Shown: positions 33,901-42,099 of the stretch, piece by piece
Position numbering within the stretch: the first letter of the stretch is position 1
Layout of the letters: each line of letters opens with the position of its first letter
Made by a program: the position numbers and the translations under genes
Origin: SYOC01 sp964441775
GTDB taxonomy: Bacteria; Desulfobacterota; Binatia; Bin18
Direction of reading: 5' to 3'
DNA length: 64,000 nucleotides
Assembly: GCA_964441775.1 (NCBI GenBank)
Contig: CAYTVL010000005.1
Coordinates: 1-64,000 of the forward strand
Notes under the pieces: generated by a model
The model's database searches: none
The model's input: the letters and a program-made list of their open reading frames with translations, nothing else
Told to the model about the DNA's origin: nothing

Positions 33901-35209
33901 CACGGTCCTTCACCTCGGCAGTCGCAACATCGCTCCGCAGCAAAACTTCAGGATCTGACTTCATGATTTCTCGAAAGACTTCAGGGGCCATGCTAGCCAA
34001 CCAAGCTGCAGTTTCATGCAATTGCGGAACGAGCTTTTTTTCGGTGTCGCCAGGGTGAACGATCAAACTCATCATCTGCGCTAATGTCATCTGATGTTGA
34101 ACGAGATAATGCGCCGCCAGAAATTCAGCGTAGGTTTGATGCGCCCAGCCTAAACGGTTTGGGCCACGAGCAGAGAAGAGTCCTGTATCTAATACCTCTC
34201 TGATAGCGCTTTCTCCAACCTCAAAGGCATTCCCTTGGGCTCGTTCACTTCCTCCACTGAGTTCTCGGACAGTCACATCTTCGGCAGGAACATCTCCTTG
34301 ATCCACAGTAGTCCAGACTGCATCCCGATTGGCAAATATGGAGACAGCCGCAATACGAGCCGCCACAGCCAAGCGTTGATCGGCGGATAGATTTCCTATG
34401 AGCCGAGCAGTACGGCGATCTTCGTTTGTCTCTTCACACAACAAACGGCAACCTTCAAGGTACAAGTCTGCTTGAGTTTTGGGAAAGTTGCTGTGTTGCT
34501 GGTAGATCCTGAGCAAAAGATTCAACGTAACCGGCTTGATTGCCAAAGGGACCGCTACAGCTCGTTCAATCTCGGACAAAAAACTATTCTGGTCAACATT
34601 ATTTACTCTTGCTGCTTCGATGACATCTAAACGGCGAAGCGGAACTAATTCATACACTCCAACTGCTCGTTCTCCCCATAGCAATTGTAAGGCTCTTTCC
34701 AAACTACTTGGCCACTCCGCAGTACGACATCCAATGCGGAGCGAAAGACGATCGACATGCTTCTTATACTTCGCAAGTTCTTCGGCAAGGAGCGCTGCTA
34801 GCGTATCGATGCGAAGTAATCCTTCATCAAGGCTATCGAGAAAAAGGTGCAATCGATGAGCGCCTTTTGTCCAGACAGAAAATTTTTCACTCTCGAACAG
34901 ATTGCGGACCAGACGATACTCGTCGCTGTACGAACGAAGATCGAACCAGAGTGTCTCTTCTTCTTCCTGTTTGACCTTCGCTTCGAGTGCTTGCCACTCC
35001 GCTTTACTGGCGCTCGTCTTCCCAATCCCGGGTTCTCCGAGCAGTATTAAGCAAGGAGTTTCAGCTATCGTCTCAAACGGCTTAACAGTAGGATTATCAA
35101 ATTTCCCCCACTGTGCCTCCGGATCAGATAAATAGCCTCCGTCAGAAAGACTGAAGCTGGCTTCTCTCGGACACCAGAACCGTTTCCAGTTGTAGATCAG
35201 CTTGGACAT
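30968..35209 (-). CDS. NACHT/STAND-like ATPase with C-terminal PD-(D/E)XK-like nuclease
   Basis: A 1413-residue protein. Residues about 50-380 form a STAND-type ATPase: Walker A GEPGIGKT (58-65), Walker B LHLFLDSLDEG (ending at 130) with the NACHT-like acidic extension, and a sensor Arg in RIGCRTAEWP. A very long helical-repeat region (about 400-1230) with HEAT-like stretches (VRVEAAMAVGRIGDETTKAKL) would be the sensor. Residues about 1260-1400 carry a restriction-nuclease-like core: Asp1305 in HVDVIV, and Glu1324-Val-Lys1326 in IIEVKG. It then continues AMKTQLVERYL and GLYLVGWF. This fits single-gene antiphage ATPases in design, although no phage partner or named family can be assigned. Near-consensus promoter boxes lie directly before the ATG. 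Confidence 0.85.
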   Translation of the reverse strand: MSKLIYNWKRFWCPREASFSLSDGGYLSDPEAQWGKFDNPTVKPFETIAETPCLILLGEPGIGKTSASKAEWQALEAKVKQEEEETLWFDLRSYSDEYRLVRNLFESEKFSVWTKGAHRLHLFLDSLDEGLLRIDTLAALLAEELAKYKKHVDRLSLRIGCRTAEWPSSLERALQLLWGERAVGVYELVPLRRLDVIEAARVNNVDQNSFLSEIERAVAVPLAIKPVTLNLLLRIYQQHSNFPKTQADLYLEGCRLLCEETNEDRRTARLIGNLSADQRLAVAARIAAVSIFANRDAVWTTVDQGDVPAEDVTVRELSGGSERAQGNAFEVGESAIREVLDTGLFSARGPNRLGWAHQTYAEFLAAHYLVQHQMTLAQMMSLIVHPGDTEKKLVPQLHETAAWLASMAPEVFREIMKSDPEVLLRSDVATAEVKDRAALVDTLLKLYDEGKLLDSDWSLHGHYPKFAHPGLVEQLRPYICKNSKNVIARRVAIDIAEACKLQSLQEELVSVALDPSSPLSVRVEAAMAVGRIGDETTKAKLKPLALGETSEDPDDELKGAGLQAVWPDHLSAKELFPCLTPPKNEKLVGQYRMFLSHDLVKRIGPADLPVTLSWVAKQSYDKALLRFERLADEIVLRAWEQLEAPGVAEAFAKTALTRLKRQHRIFRENSVQSEEIFQSDDNKRRLLLQTMVSFVSSDEEDISNLVYSPTPIAFDSDVSWILEQLRSCTSNELQRTWARLLEGVFGRDGPSQIDAVLTACQENQILAEVFSRHIKVELDSVEAQEMKRQYLQKQHLYLRLQHHRQKAEDLPLLTPPLAERMEMLLAECETGDSAAWWRLNPEMTLEPDSTHYGDEFKSDLTALPGWKIAGSITRARIVETAKKYLLEKSPYTSEWLGKSIFDRRAAAGYRALRLLWQVEPEWLSSIEVETWRKWAPVTLGYPVSTSNDETGARRALVKLAYQYVPKEIVETLRVLIDEENEKNGDIFLLWAIDDCWDTYLKEVLLAKAKDEKLRPKSSGRLLGALLDQGVEDARSFAEAEVSSFSIDDVNKRDRAITAACMLMTHAEDAGWSIVWPAIQQDKQFGREVLSSVAFGVNTGRINATSPLTEEQLADLYLWLVHQYPYAEDPNHRDGYVVGPRERATDFRNSLLQQIKTRGTPQACAAIRRIMQELPKLDWLKWTLLEAKAIMRRQTWLPPRPQDILTIASSQQKRLVQSGEQLLEVLVESLRRLEEKLQGETPAVIDLWDEIAKGVYRPRDENRFSDYVERHLRDDLTPRKIIVNREVEIRRGEGSTRGECTDIHVDVIVTKESGEEPERVSAIIEVKGCWNKKELNHAMKTQLVERYLKDNLCQFGLYLVGWFNCQQWDKEDYRKGQAPKIDIEEARKQFDAQARELSQAELEIRAFVMNTALR

Positions 35210-35216
35210 TCCCTAC

Positions 35217-35246
35217 ACTATACGAGAAAGGCGACGTTGCTCTCAA
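35217..35246 (-). promoter_or_regulatory. Promoter of the NACHT-nuclease gene
   Basis: Minus-strand TTGAGA (35246-35241), 18-nt spacer, TATAGT (35222-35217). The ATG follows only 7 nt after the -10 box, so the transcript would be leaderless or nearly so. Confidence 0.55.
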
Positions 35247-35289
35247 GAACTCTTTACAGAAAATAGCTGTTTCGCTTCTTGTCCCGTGT

Positions 35290-37557
35290 TCACCCCGCCA
35301 ACTGCACATCCCACAACGGTAGGTCAGTGGGGCGGGCAATTTCCGTTTGTAAAAGTAATCCACAACTCGGGCAGGCGTAGCCACGGAATACCATCTTGTC
35401 ATCCACGTAGGTCTTGGGATCGAGCACGTTTGGGTTGGTCGCCTTCACTGGCCGTTCGGTGACGGCGCAGTGCAGTTTGTAGTTTTCCGATGCGACGCAG
35501 ATTTCTTTTTCACATTTGCTACAGGCAAGTACGCCGTCGGCGAGCAACAAACCTTCGGCCACACGATGCGCACGTGCAGCTTCAATTTTGCGCCGTTCAC
35601 GTTTCGGCGCTTTGCGGATGCGGGCCTTCCGCAGTTTTGCACGTTGCTTATCTGTGCCTTCTAGGTCCACCTGACCCTCTGTATTTACAATGACGCCATA
35701 CGCTTCAGCCGCCCAGTCCGCGGTGATATTTCTGCGTTGCAGATCGAGTAGTACGCGCGCGGGATCGCGTTCGAGTGGATCACCGTACCCGCCCGCTCCT
35801 GCCCATGACATCACGAACACGTCCACCGGGGTCTGCGACACATCAAACGCTTTTGGCGCAATGTATTCAGTCTTCCCGTATAGCTCTTCCGCGCCGGTCG
35901 GAATGCGGCGAGTTTCTTGGATACGTTGTACAACGTCAGTTCCGCGCTTCAAACTAAACCGCGTGGTCGCTGGCGAGAGTCCGCCATGCAGGCCAGGGCC
36001 AGGCACGGCGCAGTGCCCCGAGGCGGTGAACAATGAGATATGATCTGTGCCATGCGGAATAAACGCCAGCTCACCCGAGTTGCCGCCACGATATTTTCCG
36101 GCGCCGCCGGAGTTCACCAGCTCTTTGCGCCACAAATAGAGGATCGGATAGAACCATTCGTTGTCTTCCACATTCGGCATGGTGCTTTGCAGATCCCAGG
36201 GCCAGCCGCCGGTATCGACGCCATCTTTCCACGACAACCCCGCGAGGGCGGCGCCAACAGGATCAAGCAGAAACGACGCGTACGGAGCGCCCCGTTGGTC
36301 AACTCCGTTAAAGGCGGCGACAGGGTACATCGCGGCGCCCATGCAGCTCTGTACTTCACTACGCAGTTGCTCGTTTGAGGAACAGGCCAGCATCTTGGAA
36401 ATCACCAATCCCGCCAGGGCAATAGTTTGCAACAATACCCCAGGCGGCGCGGCGGACACCGCTGCCGGAAACGTAGCGCAACTAATGGTGCCTGGCGTCA
36501 CGTCAAACTCCATGTGCCGATACGCGCCTTCCACCACGAACATCTGGTCAAACAGCATCTGTGAGCAAATCATCGACGCGATCGCGCCTTTCCAGGCTAC
36601 TAGCGTACAGTTCAACGTGCCAGCTTGTGGATCGCTGCCTTCGTTGGAAAAGATCAACGTGTTGTCGCGTTTGGTGAGCGCCAACGAATTGCGGTACAAG
36701 TGACGGTCGCCCGGTCCCTTCAGTTCAATCCAACTGGACTCCCGCCAGGTTCCATCAGGAATCGTTTCGAGACGACGAAGAAACGCCTTTTCGGAATCGT
36801 CTTGTAATTTGCGCATGACGGCTTTGATGGTCGTGGCGCCGTAGCGAGCGATTAGTCCAAGCAGGCGCTCGCGGGCCACATTGCAACCTGCGATTTCAGC
36901 GCGTAAATCAAGCGCCACTAACTGCGGCATGCGCGAACGGCGCGCGTACTCCTCTTCGAGGTCCTGACGGAGCACCCCGCCTTCAACAATTTTAATCGGC
37001 GGGATGCAACCGGATTCCCAATACACGTCCGCCGCCATCGGGTTAAAGCCGCCGGGCGCGGTGCCGCCCATGTCCCACTGGTGCAGCGTATTGCCTACCC
37101 AGCAAAACAGTTTGCCTTCCCAAAACACCGGCGCGATCAACGCCACATCAGATTGATGGGTGGCACCGATCCATGGATCATTTGTCAAGAAGATATCACC
37201 ATCATGAATGCCGGGATTCTCTGAGCGATACTCCATCGTCCATTTCACCGCCGACCCCGTCGCAGATGAAAGATATTGGAGGAACGGACCGAAGAAGACA
37301 AAGTCGCCGTTCTCATCCATCAACGAAGGATTGAAATCGTGTCCATAGGCGCAACTCGGCGAGCCGGAAATCTTCATGATGGTGTTGCCATGCTCGACGT
37401 TGAGGTTCCACATGGCGTGTCGCACCACTTCGTATGTCACCGGGTCAACCTTCTCGGCTGCTTCGGTATGCAGCGGCAAGCTTGGATGCACCCGCAAGGT
37501 TTTGGGCGGAATGTAGGGATAGGTGCGACCATCCCATTTCATTTGTGGCTGTGTCAT
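35290..37557 (-). CDS. Hydantoinase B/acetone-carboxylase alpha-type subunit fused to zinc domain
   Basis: A 755-residue subunit of the HyuB/oxoprolinase-B/AcxB superfamily. Marks are DPVTYEVVRHAMW at the start, GDIFLTNDPWIGATHQSD, PGTISCATFPAAVS and AGKYRGGNSGELAF. After residue about 630 it carries an extra domain: a basic linker, then CSKCEKEICVASENYK and ACPSCGLLLQTEIAR. The latter resembles the small gamma subunit of acetone carboxylases, which is normally a separate gene. With the HyuA-type subunit just upstream (12 nt) it should form an ATP-dependent carboxylase or hydrolase; candidate substrates are ketones, aromatic ketones or cyclic amides. Confidence 0.9.
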   Translation of the reverse strand: MTQPQMKWDGRTYPYIPPKTLRVHPSLPLHTEAAEKVDPVTYEVVRHAMWNLNVEHGNTIMKISGSPSCAYGHDFNPSLMDENGDFVFFGPFLQYLSSATGSAVKWTMEYRSENPGIHDGDIFLTNDPWIGATHQSDVALIAPVFWEGKLFCWVGNTLHQWDMGGTAPGGFNPMAADVYWESGCIPPIKIVEGGVLRQDLEEEYARRSRMPQLVALDLRAEIAGCNVARERLLGLIARYGATTIKAVMRKLQDDSEKAFLRRLETIPDGTWRESSWIELKGPGDRHLYRNSLALTKRDNTLIFSNEGSDPQAGTLNCTLVAWKGAIASMICSQMLFDQMFVVEGAYRHMEFDVTPGTISCATFPAAVSAAPPGVLLQTIALAGLVISKMLACSSNEQLRSEVQSCMGAAMYPVAAFNGVDQRGAPYASFLLDPVGAALAGLSWKDGVDTGGWPWDLQSTMPNVEDNEWFYPILYLWRKELVNSGGAGKYRGGNSGELAFIPHGTDHISLFTASGHCAVPGPGLHGGLSPATTRFSLKRGTDVVQRIQETRRIPTGAEELYGKTEYIAPKAFDVSQTPVDVFVMSWAGAGGYGDPLERDPARVLLDLQRRNITADWAAEAYGVIVNTEGQVDLEGTDKQRAKLRKARIRKAPKRERRKIEAARAHRVAEGLLLADGVLACSKCEKEICVASENYKLHCAVTERPVKATNPNVLDPKTYVDDKMVFRGYACPSCGLLLQTEIARPTDLPLWDVQLAG

Positions 37558-37569
37558 TTGGGGCCCCTT

Positions 37570-39666
37570 CTATGTAATCGTAATAATAAAATTCCCATAC
37601 TCATCCAACTGCCCGGAACTACCAGGATGCAGCACGGTCGTCGTCTCTGGCATTTCTACAATCGTCGGACCCTCGATACGCTGACTGGCAGTAAGTTGCG
37701 CGCCCAGATAAATCGGCGTAGCGGCAAAGCGCTGCAGATCGCACCAGTACACATCCCGATACGTTACGGCGGATTGCACGTCTCCTTGCTGCTGGCGCAC
37801 TTGATGAGAAAGCGTCGGTCGCGTGATGGCCCCAATTGCAGCTACGCGCAGCACGCCAATCTCCATGCCTGCATCTTTGAACGCCGAGCCTTTGCCATAC
37901 AGCGCTTCGTACTTATCGGCAAAGGCCTGCATCAACTGGTCCGTATCGTCAGCGGTTAACATTCCGCCCGGCACAGGCACTTCGACACGATGAATCTGGA
38001 GACGGAACTTCATGTCCACCGTGCGCAGGAAACGGATATCCGCGTCGGCAATGCCATCCTCACGCAGTTGCACCCTGCCCTTTTCCTCGAGCTCAGCAAA
38101 GATCGTGTTGATGCGGTCTACGGCAAACGGCGCGATCAGCAACTCGGCTTTTTCGTAGACATGTAAGAGGTCAGCGGATTGGATGCCCAGTGCGGACCAG
38201 GTGGACGCTACCGTTCCTAAAGGCACCACAATAGTTTTGCAGCCCAACTCACGGGAATAGGAGACGGCATGGACCGGACCGCCGCCACCATAGGCGTAGA
38301 CAACGAAATCACGGGGATCGAGCCCGCGTTGCACGGTCATTTGCCGCATGAGGTCCGCCATGTGGAACTCGACGATTTGCACGGCGCCGCTCGCGGCGGC
38401 AACTACATCCATGTCTAAGCGATCGGCGATCCGCCGCATGGCGCGTAGCGAGCTGTTGCGGTCCAAGGAAAATTTACCGCCCAAAAAATTGTCGGGGTTC
38501 AAGTAGCCGAGAATTACATTGGCGTCAGTAATGGTGGGCTCCATGCCGCCACGATTGTAGCACGCAGGGCCCGGATCAGCGCCTGCCGACTGTGGCCCGA
38601 CTTTCATCGTACCACTGAGTTCGTCAATCCAGATGATGCTGCCGCCACCGCTGCCGATCGACTGAATATCAAGCTGGGGCATAAAGAAGGTGTACTGCTG
38701 AATCGTGGTCTCCGCCGAGGTCAACGGTTGACCATTGCTGATAATGCCAACGTCGAAACTCGTGCCGCCAACATCGGAGGCAATGACATTGGCATGCCCC
38801 AGCGTATCCGCGAGAAACTTGGAACCGATCACTCCACCCACAGGGCCAGACCCAATCGTGAACAATGGCTTGCGAGCGGCTTCCTGCGCCGTGGCTACCC
38901 CGCCCGCAGCTTGCATGATTAACAACGGATACTGATAGCCGAGCTGCTTGGCCCGGGCTTGCACACGTTCGATATAGCCGGACGAACCGGGACCAATGAA
39001 GCAGTTGATCGCCGTCGCCGCCGTGCGCTCGTATTCGCCTGGCTTGGCAATCAACTCATGCGCGCAGGTCACGAACATCCCCGGCGCCATCTCCTGCACC
39101 ATCTGCTTGACCGCGAGTTCGTGCGTTGGATTCACAAAGCCCCAGAGGAATGAAATCGCGATCCCTTCAACCTCCTCATTCAGTAATGCTTGAATGGCCG
39201 AGCGCGCCTCATCAACATTGAGCGGTAGGAACACATCGCCTTTCCAATCCACTCGTTCGCTGACCTCTTGAATCAACGTACGTGGAATGATCGGAGTAGG
39301 CTTTTGGTGACGCGAAACATGCAGCAATTTTTCGATGGGCAACCCGGCTGAGCGCCCCACTGAGCGCATAATAATCAGGGCATCGCCGTGGCCGCGTGTG
39401 GTGATGAGCCCAGTCTTCACGCCTTTAAGTTGCACGATGGCGTTAGTCCCCACCGTGGTGCCGTGCAACAACAGCCGCGTTTGCTGCAGCAGTTGCGGTA
39501 GGGTCAGACCAATCTTTTCTGCCGCGACTTCCAGTGCATTAAAAAACCCCTCGGCAAAGTCCTTTGGCGTGGACGGGCTCTTCGCGATGGTGATGCGCCC
39601 TCGTTCATCCATCACCACACAATCGGTGAACGTCCCGCCCGTATCGATCCCGCAAAAATACTGCAT
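37570..39666 (-). CDS. Hydantoinase A/acetone-carboxylase beta-type ATPase subunit
   Basis: A 698-residue actin-fold ATPase subunit of the HyuA/oxoprolinase-A/AcxA family. It starts FCGIDTGGTFTDCVVMDE (phosphate loop 1), then has HGTTVGTNAIVQLKGVKTGLIT, IASDVGGTSFDVGI (phosphate loop 2), SAGADPGPACYNRGG and AYGGGGPVHA. It activates substrate or bicarbonate with ATP for the B subunit. An AAGGGG site precedes the ATG. First gene of a two-gene operon with the B-type subunit; no separate gamma-subunit gene is seen, which agrees with its fusion to B. Confidence 0.93.
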   Translation of the reverse strand: MQYFCGIDTGGTFTDCVVMDERGRITIAKSPSTPKDFAEGFFNALEVAAEKIGLTLPQLLQQTRLLLHGTTVGTNAIVQLKGVKTGLITTRGHGDALIIMRSVGRSAGLPIEKLLHVSRHQKPTPIIPRTLIQEVSERVDWKGDVFLPLNVDEARSAIQALLNEEVEGIAISFLWGFVNPTHELAVKQMVQEMAPGMFVTCAHELIAKPGEYERTAATAINCFIGPGSSGYIERVQARAKQLGYQYPLLIMQAAGGVATAQEAARKPLFTIGSGPVGGVIGSKFLADTLGHANVIASDVGGTSFDVGIISNGQPLTSAETTIQQYTFFMPQLDIQSIGSGGGSIIWIDELSGTMKVGPQSAGADPGPACYNRGGMEPTITDANVILGYLNPDNFLGGKFSLDRNSSLRAMRRIADRLDMDVVAAASGAVQIVEFHMADLMRQMTVQRGLDPRDFVVYAYGGGGPVHAVSYSRELGCKTIVVPLGTVASTWSALGIQSADLLHVYEKAELLIAPFAVDRINTIFAELEEKGRVQLREDGIADADIRFLRTVDMKFRLQIHRVEVPVPGGMLTADDTDQLMQAFADKYEALYGKGSAFKDAGMEIGVLRVAAIGAITRPTLSHQVRQQQGDVQSAVTYRDVYWCDLQRFAATPIYLGAQLTASQRIEGPTIVEMPETTTVLHPGSSGQLDEYGNFIITIT

Positions 39667-39794
39667 GCCTGACCCCTTTACTCACAGCGAAAGCACTCGT
39701 TTTTCCCTGGCGAAACAGCATATGCTTCCCGGGGGCATTAACTACGGGAAATTTTCACGCTAGGCAAATACCGGGCTGATCGAGGAGGGACAGA

Positions 39795-40436
39795 TTGAAA
39801 TTACCAACCGCCCGTAAGTACAGAGGGCGCCCCGCACTCGGTTTTTTTCGCCGCGTCGCCAAGCAGGGGTGGGACGCGGACCATTTTACCTTCACCTGTA
39901 AATACCCCGCGTTGCGCAAGTGGCTCGCCCTACAACTCGGCCAGTCGCGCACCCTCTTGGCTATCGGCTGCGGCACTGGCGAATTGGAACGAGACTTAGA
40001 GAAATTGGGCCACACCGTCGTAAGCCTCGACCTCTCGTTTCCCATGCTGCGCGCAGCGGCGCAGCGGTATCATTTGAAAGCCTTGGTGCACGCCGACGCT
40101 CACGTACTGCCGTTTACTTCGGCAAGTTTCGATGTCGTACTCTTGCCGGAATCGCTCGGTTATCTGGAAGCTGAGGTCGCTTTGCATGAAGCCGCCCGCG
40201 TCTTGAAAAAGCGGGGGCAAATCATCATGACCACCTACCCTCCCCACGTGCTCGCCCATGCCGTCTACAAAAAACGCTCGCTTGACACGATCACCGGCTT
40301 ATTATCCCCTGCTGGATTCGCTCTCGATCGGTATCGTTTTCTCACCGTGAGAAGATTCGCGATTGGAGAGGCGCTGACTGAGGAAACGTGCGACCTCCTA
40401 TATGTTGCCGCCAAGAAAAAGGGGAAAGGGCAATAA
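39795..40436 (+). CDS. SAM-dependent class I methyltransferase
   Basis: A 213-residue methyltransferase with motif I LLAIGCGTGELERDL, motif II VVSLDLSFPML, the acidic pocket HADAHVLPFTSASFDVVLL (motif III/IV) and the later VLKKRGQIIMTTYP. It starts at TTG 39795, supported by GAGGAGGG a few nt upstream; no nearby ATG fits. Substrate is not predictable. It stands divergent from the carboxylase operon and 124 nt before the amidase gene. The gap holds a short hairpin-like GACAGG...CCTGTC sequence. Confidence 0.88.
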   Translation: MKLPTARKYRGRPALGFFRRVAKQGWDADHFTFTCKYPALRKWLALQLGQSRTLLAIGCGTGELERDLEKLGHTVVSLDLSFPMLRAAAQRYHLKALVHADAHVLPFTSASFDVVLLPESLGYLEAEVALHEAARVLKKRGQIIMTTYPPHVLAHAVYKKRSLDTITGLLSPAGFALDRYRFLTVRRFAIGEALTEETCDLLYVAAKKKGKGQ

Positions 40437-40560
40437 ACCTCATAAGGATAGCCCACAGCGTCAGCTGTGAAGAACCGCCGCCGAATTTGACAGGCTCCAC
40501 AAAACCTGTCAAGGAAAAGAGCATGACCGCTGATGAATCGACGCAAAGAAGGAGGGGCTC

Positions 40561-42000
40561 ATGTCTGAACTTGCATACCTATCGGCTATCGACTTAGCGA
40601 ACAAAATCCGCCGACGGGAAATTTCCAGCCGAGAAGCGCTCGACTATTTTCTCGCACGCGTAGCGTCGCTTGACAAAAGCATCAATAGTGTAGTGACCAT
40701 CGACGTGGAGCGAGCGCGGGCGGAAGCCGATGCAGCCGATTCAGCCCTGGCGCGCGGAGGTGTGCGTGGCCCACTGCACGGCGTGCCTATGACGATTAAA
40801 GATTCCTTCCAAACTGCGGGTATGCGCACTACTTCCGGCGCTCCGGAATTGGCGGACTTCATTCCACAAGAAGACGCCTGGCCGGTCGCCCGCTTGCGTG
40901 AAGCTGGAGCAATCATTTTCGGTAAGACCAATCTGCCGATCTACGCCGGTGATTTACAAAGTTACAATGCCGTTTTTGGGACCACCAATAATCCCTACGA
41001 CCTGACGCGCACCCCGGGAGGTTCATCTGGCGGTTCAGCGGCAGCGCTGGCGTGTGGGTTTACACCGCTGGAACTCGGCAGCGATATCGGCGGCTCCATC
41101 CGTTTGCCGTCACACATGTCAGGCGTCACTGGTCATAAGCCTAGCTACGGCGTCATCCCGGCGCACGGACAAATTCCCGGCCCTCCGGGAACGTTGACGC
41201 TGGCGGACCTTGCCGTTGCTGGTCCGATGGCCCGCACGGTAGAAGACCTGAAACTTGGCCTTCAGATCATGGGCGGCCCCAATCGCTGGGAGCAAGCCGC
41301 ATGGCGCTTGGAGCTGCCGCCACCCCGACGGCAAACACTCAAAGACTACCGCATTGCTGCTTGGCTGAACGATCCCCGCTGTCGCGTCGAGCCGGAAGTT
41401 TACACCTTACTGGAAAACGCCGCCCGTGCGCTCAGCAACGCTGGAGCGATTGTAGACGCCGAAGCACGCCCAGAATTTACGCTCGAAAAAGTCACCGACA
41501 CGTTCTTCGCTCTCTTGCAAGCGGCCCTGGCTGGCGGTACGACACGGGACAAGATCGAGCTGTACGCAACAGCTGCAGGCGACACGTCACTAGCCAAGAC
41601 CCGCCGTTTACTGGCGATGCGGCATCGCGAGTGGCTCAGTTACAACGAGCGGCGTCTACAAATGCGCAAACGCTGGGAGGAATTCTTCCAGCAGTGGGAC
41701 ATCATGTTGCTGCCGGTCATGCCGTGCCCCGCCGTACCCCACGATCATTCTGAGCCCCAATCGGCGCGCGTCGCGTCCGTGGGTGGTGAAACACATCCAT
41801 ATTGGGATCTCTTAACGTGGATGGCTCCAGCGGGAGCGTGCTATCTCCCAGTCACAGTTGTTCCGGTTGGTCGCTTGAAGAATGGCTTGCCGGTCGGCAT
41901 GCAGATTGTCGGGCCGTACCTGCACGACCACACCACACTGGATCTGGCGCAGCATCTGTTCACAATGATGGGCGGGTGTCCGCGACCTGCGGGGTTCTGA
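40561..42000 (+). CDS. Amidase signature enzyme
   Basis: A 479-residue amidase. The Ser-cisSer-Lys triad is visible: Lys in MTIKDSFQTAGMRTTSG, cis-Ser in the GGSSGGSAAALACG block and nucleophile Ser in SDIGGSIRLPSHMSG. Similar to bacterial aliphatic/aryl amidases and the GatA superfamily, but without GatB/C neighbours, so it is not the tRNA amidotransferase. AAGGAGGGG precedes the ATG. Location after the hydantoinase-like operon suggests amide catabolism. A strong terminator follows. Confidence 0.92.
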   Translation: MSELAYLSAIDLANKIRRREISSREALDYFLARVASLDKSINSVVTIDVERARAEADAADSALARGGVRGPLHGVPMTIKDSFQTAGMRTTSGAPELADFIPQEDAWPVARLREAGAIIFGKTNLPIYAGDLQSYNAVFGTTNNPYDLTRTPGGSSGGSAAALACGFTPLELGSDIGGSIRLPSHMSGVTGHKPSYGVIPAHGQIPGPPGTLTLADLAVAGPMARTVEDLKLGLQIMGGPNRWEQAAWRLELPPPRRQTLKDYRIAAWLNDPRCRVEPEVYTLLENAARALSNAGAIVDAEARPEFTLEKVTDTFFALLQAALAGGTTRDKIELYATAAGDTSLAKTRRLLAMRHREWLSYNERRLQMRKRWEEFFQQWDIMLLPVMPCPAVPHDHSEPQSARVASVGGETHPYWDLLTWMAPAGACYLPVTVVPVGRLKNGLPVGMQIVGPYLHDHTTLDLAQHLFTMMGGCPRPAGF

Positions 42001-42038
42001 ATCAACTAAGCCTTCGTACTCTTTTCTAGTCTCCGTGA

Positions 42039-42099
42039 AAAAATCCCCCCCAACCCCCCTTTGACAAAGGGGGGAAACGCAAAGCGTGGGGGGATTTTT
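42039..42099. terminator. Nested hairpin terminator/repeat
   Basis: An outer stem (AAAAATCCCCCC at 42039-42050 with GGGGGGATTTTT at 42088-42099) encloses an inner perfect 9-bp stem (42054-42062 with 42066-42074, separated by the three bases GAC at 42063-42065). T runs exist on both strands, so it can terminate the amidase gene and the convergent SDR gene. The sequence is of a type that recurs as a mobile palindrome in many genomes. Confidence 0.75.
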
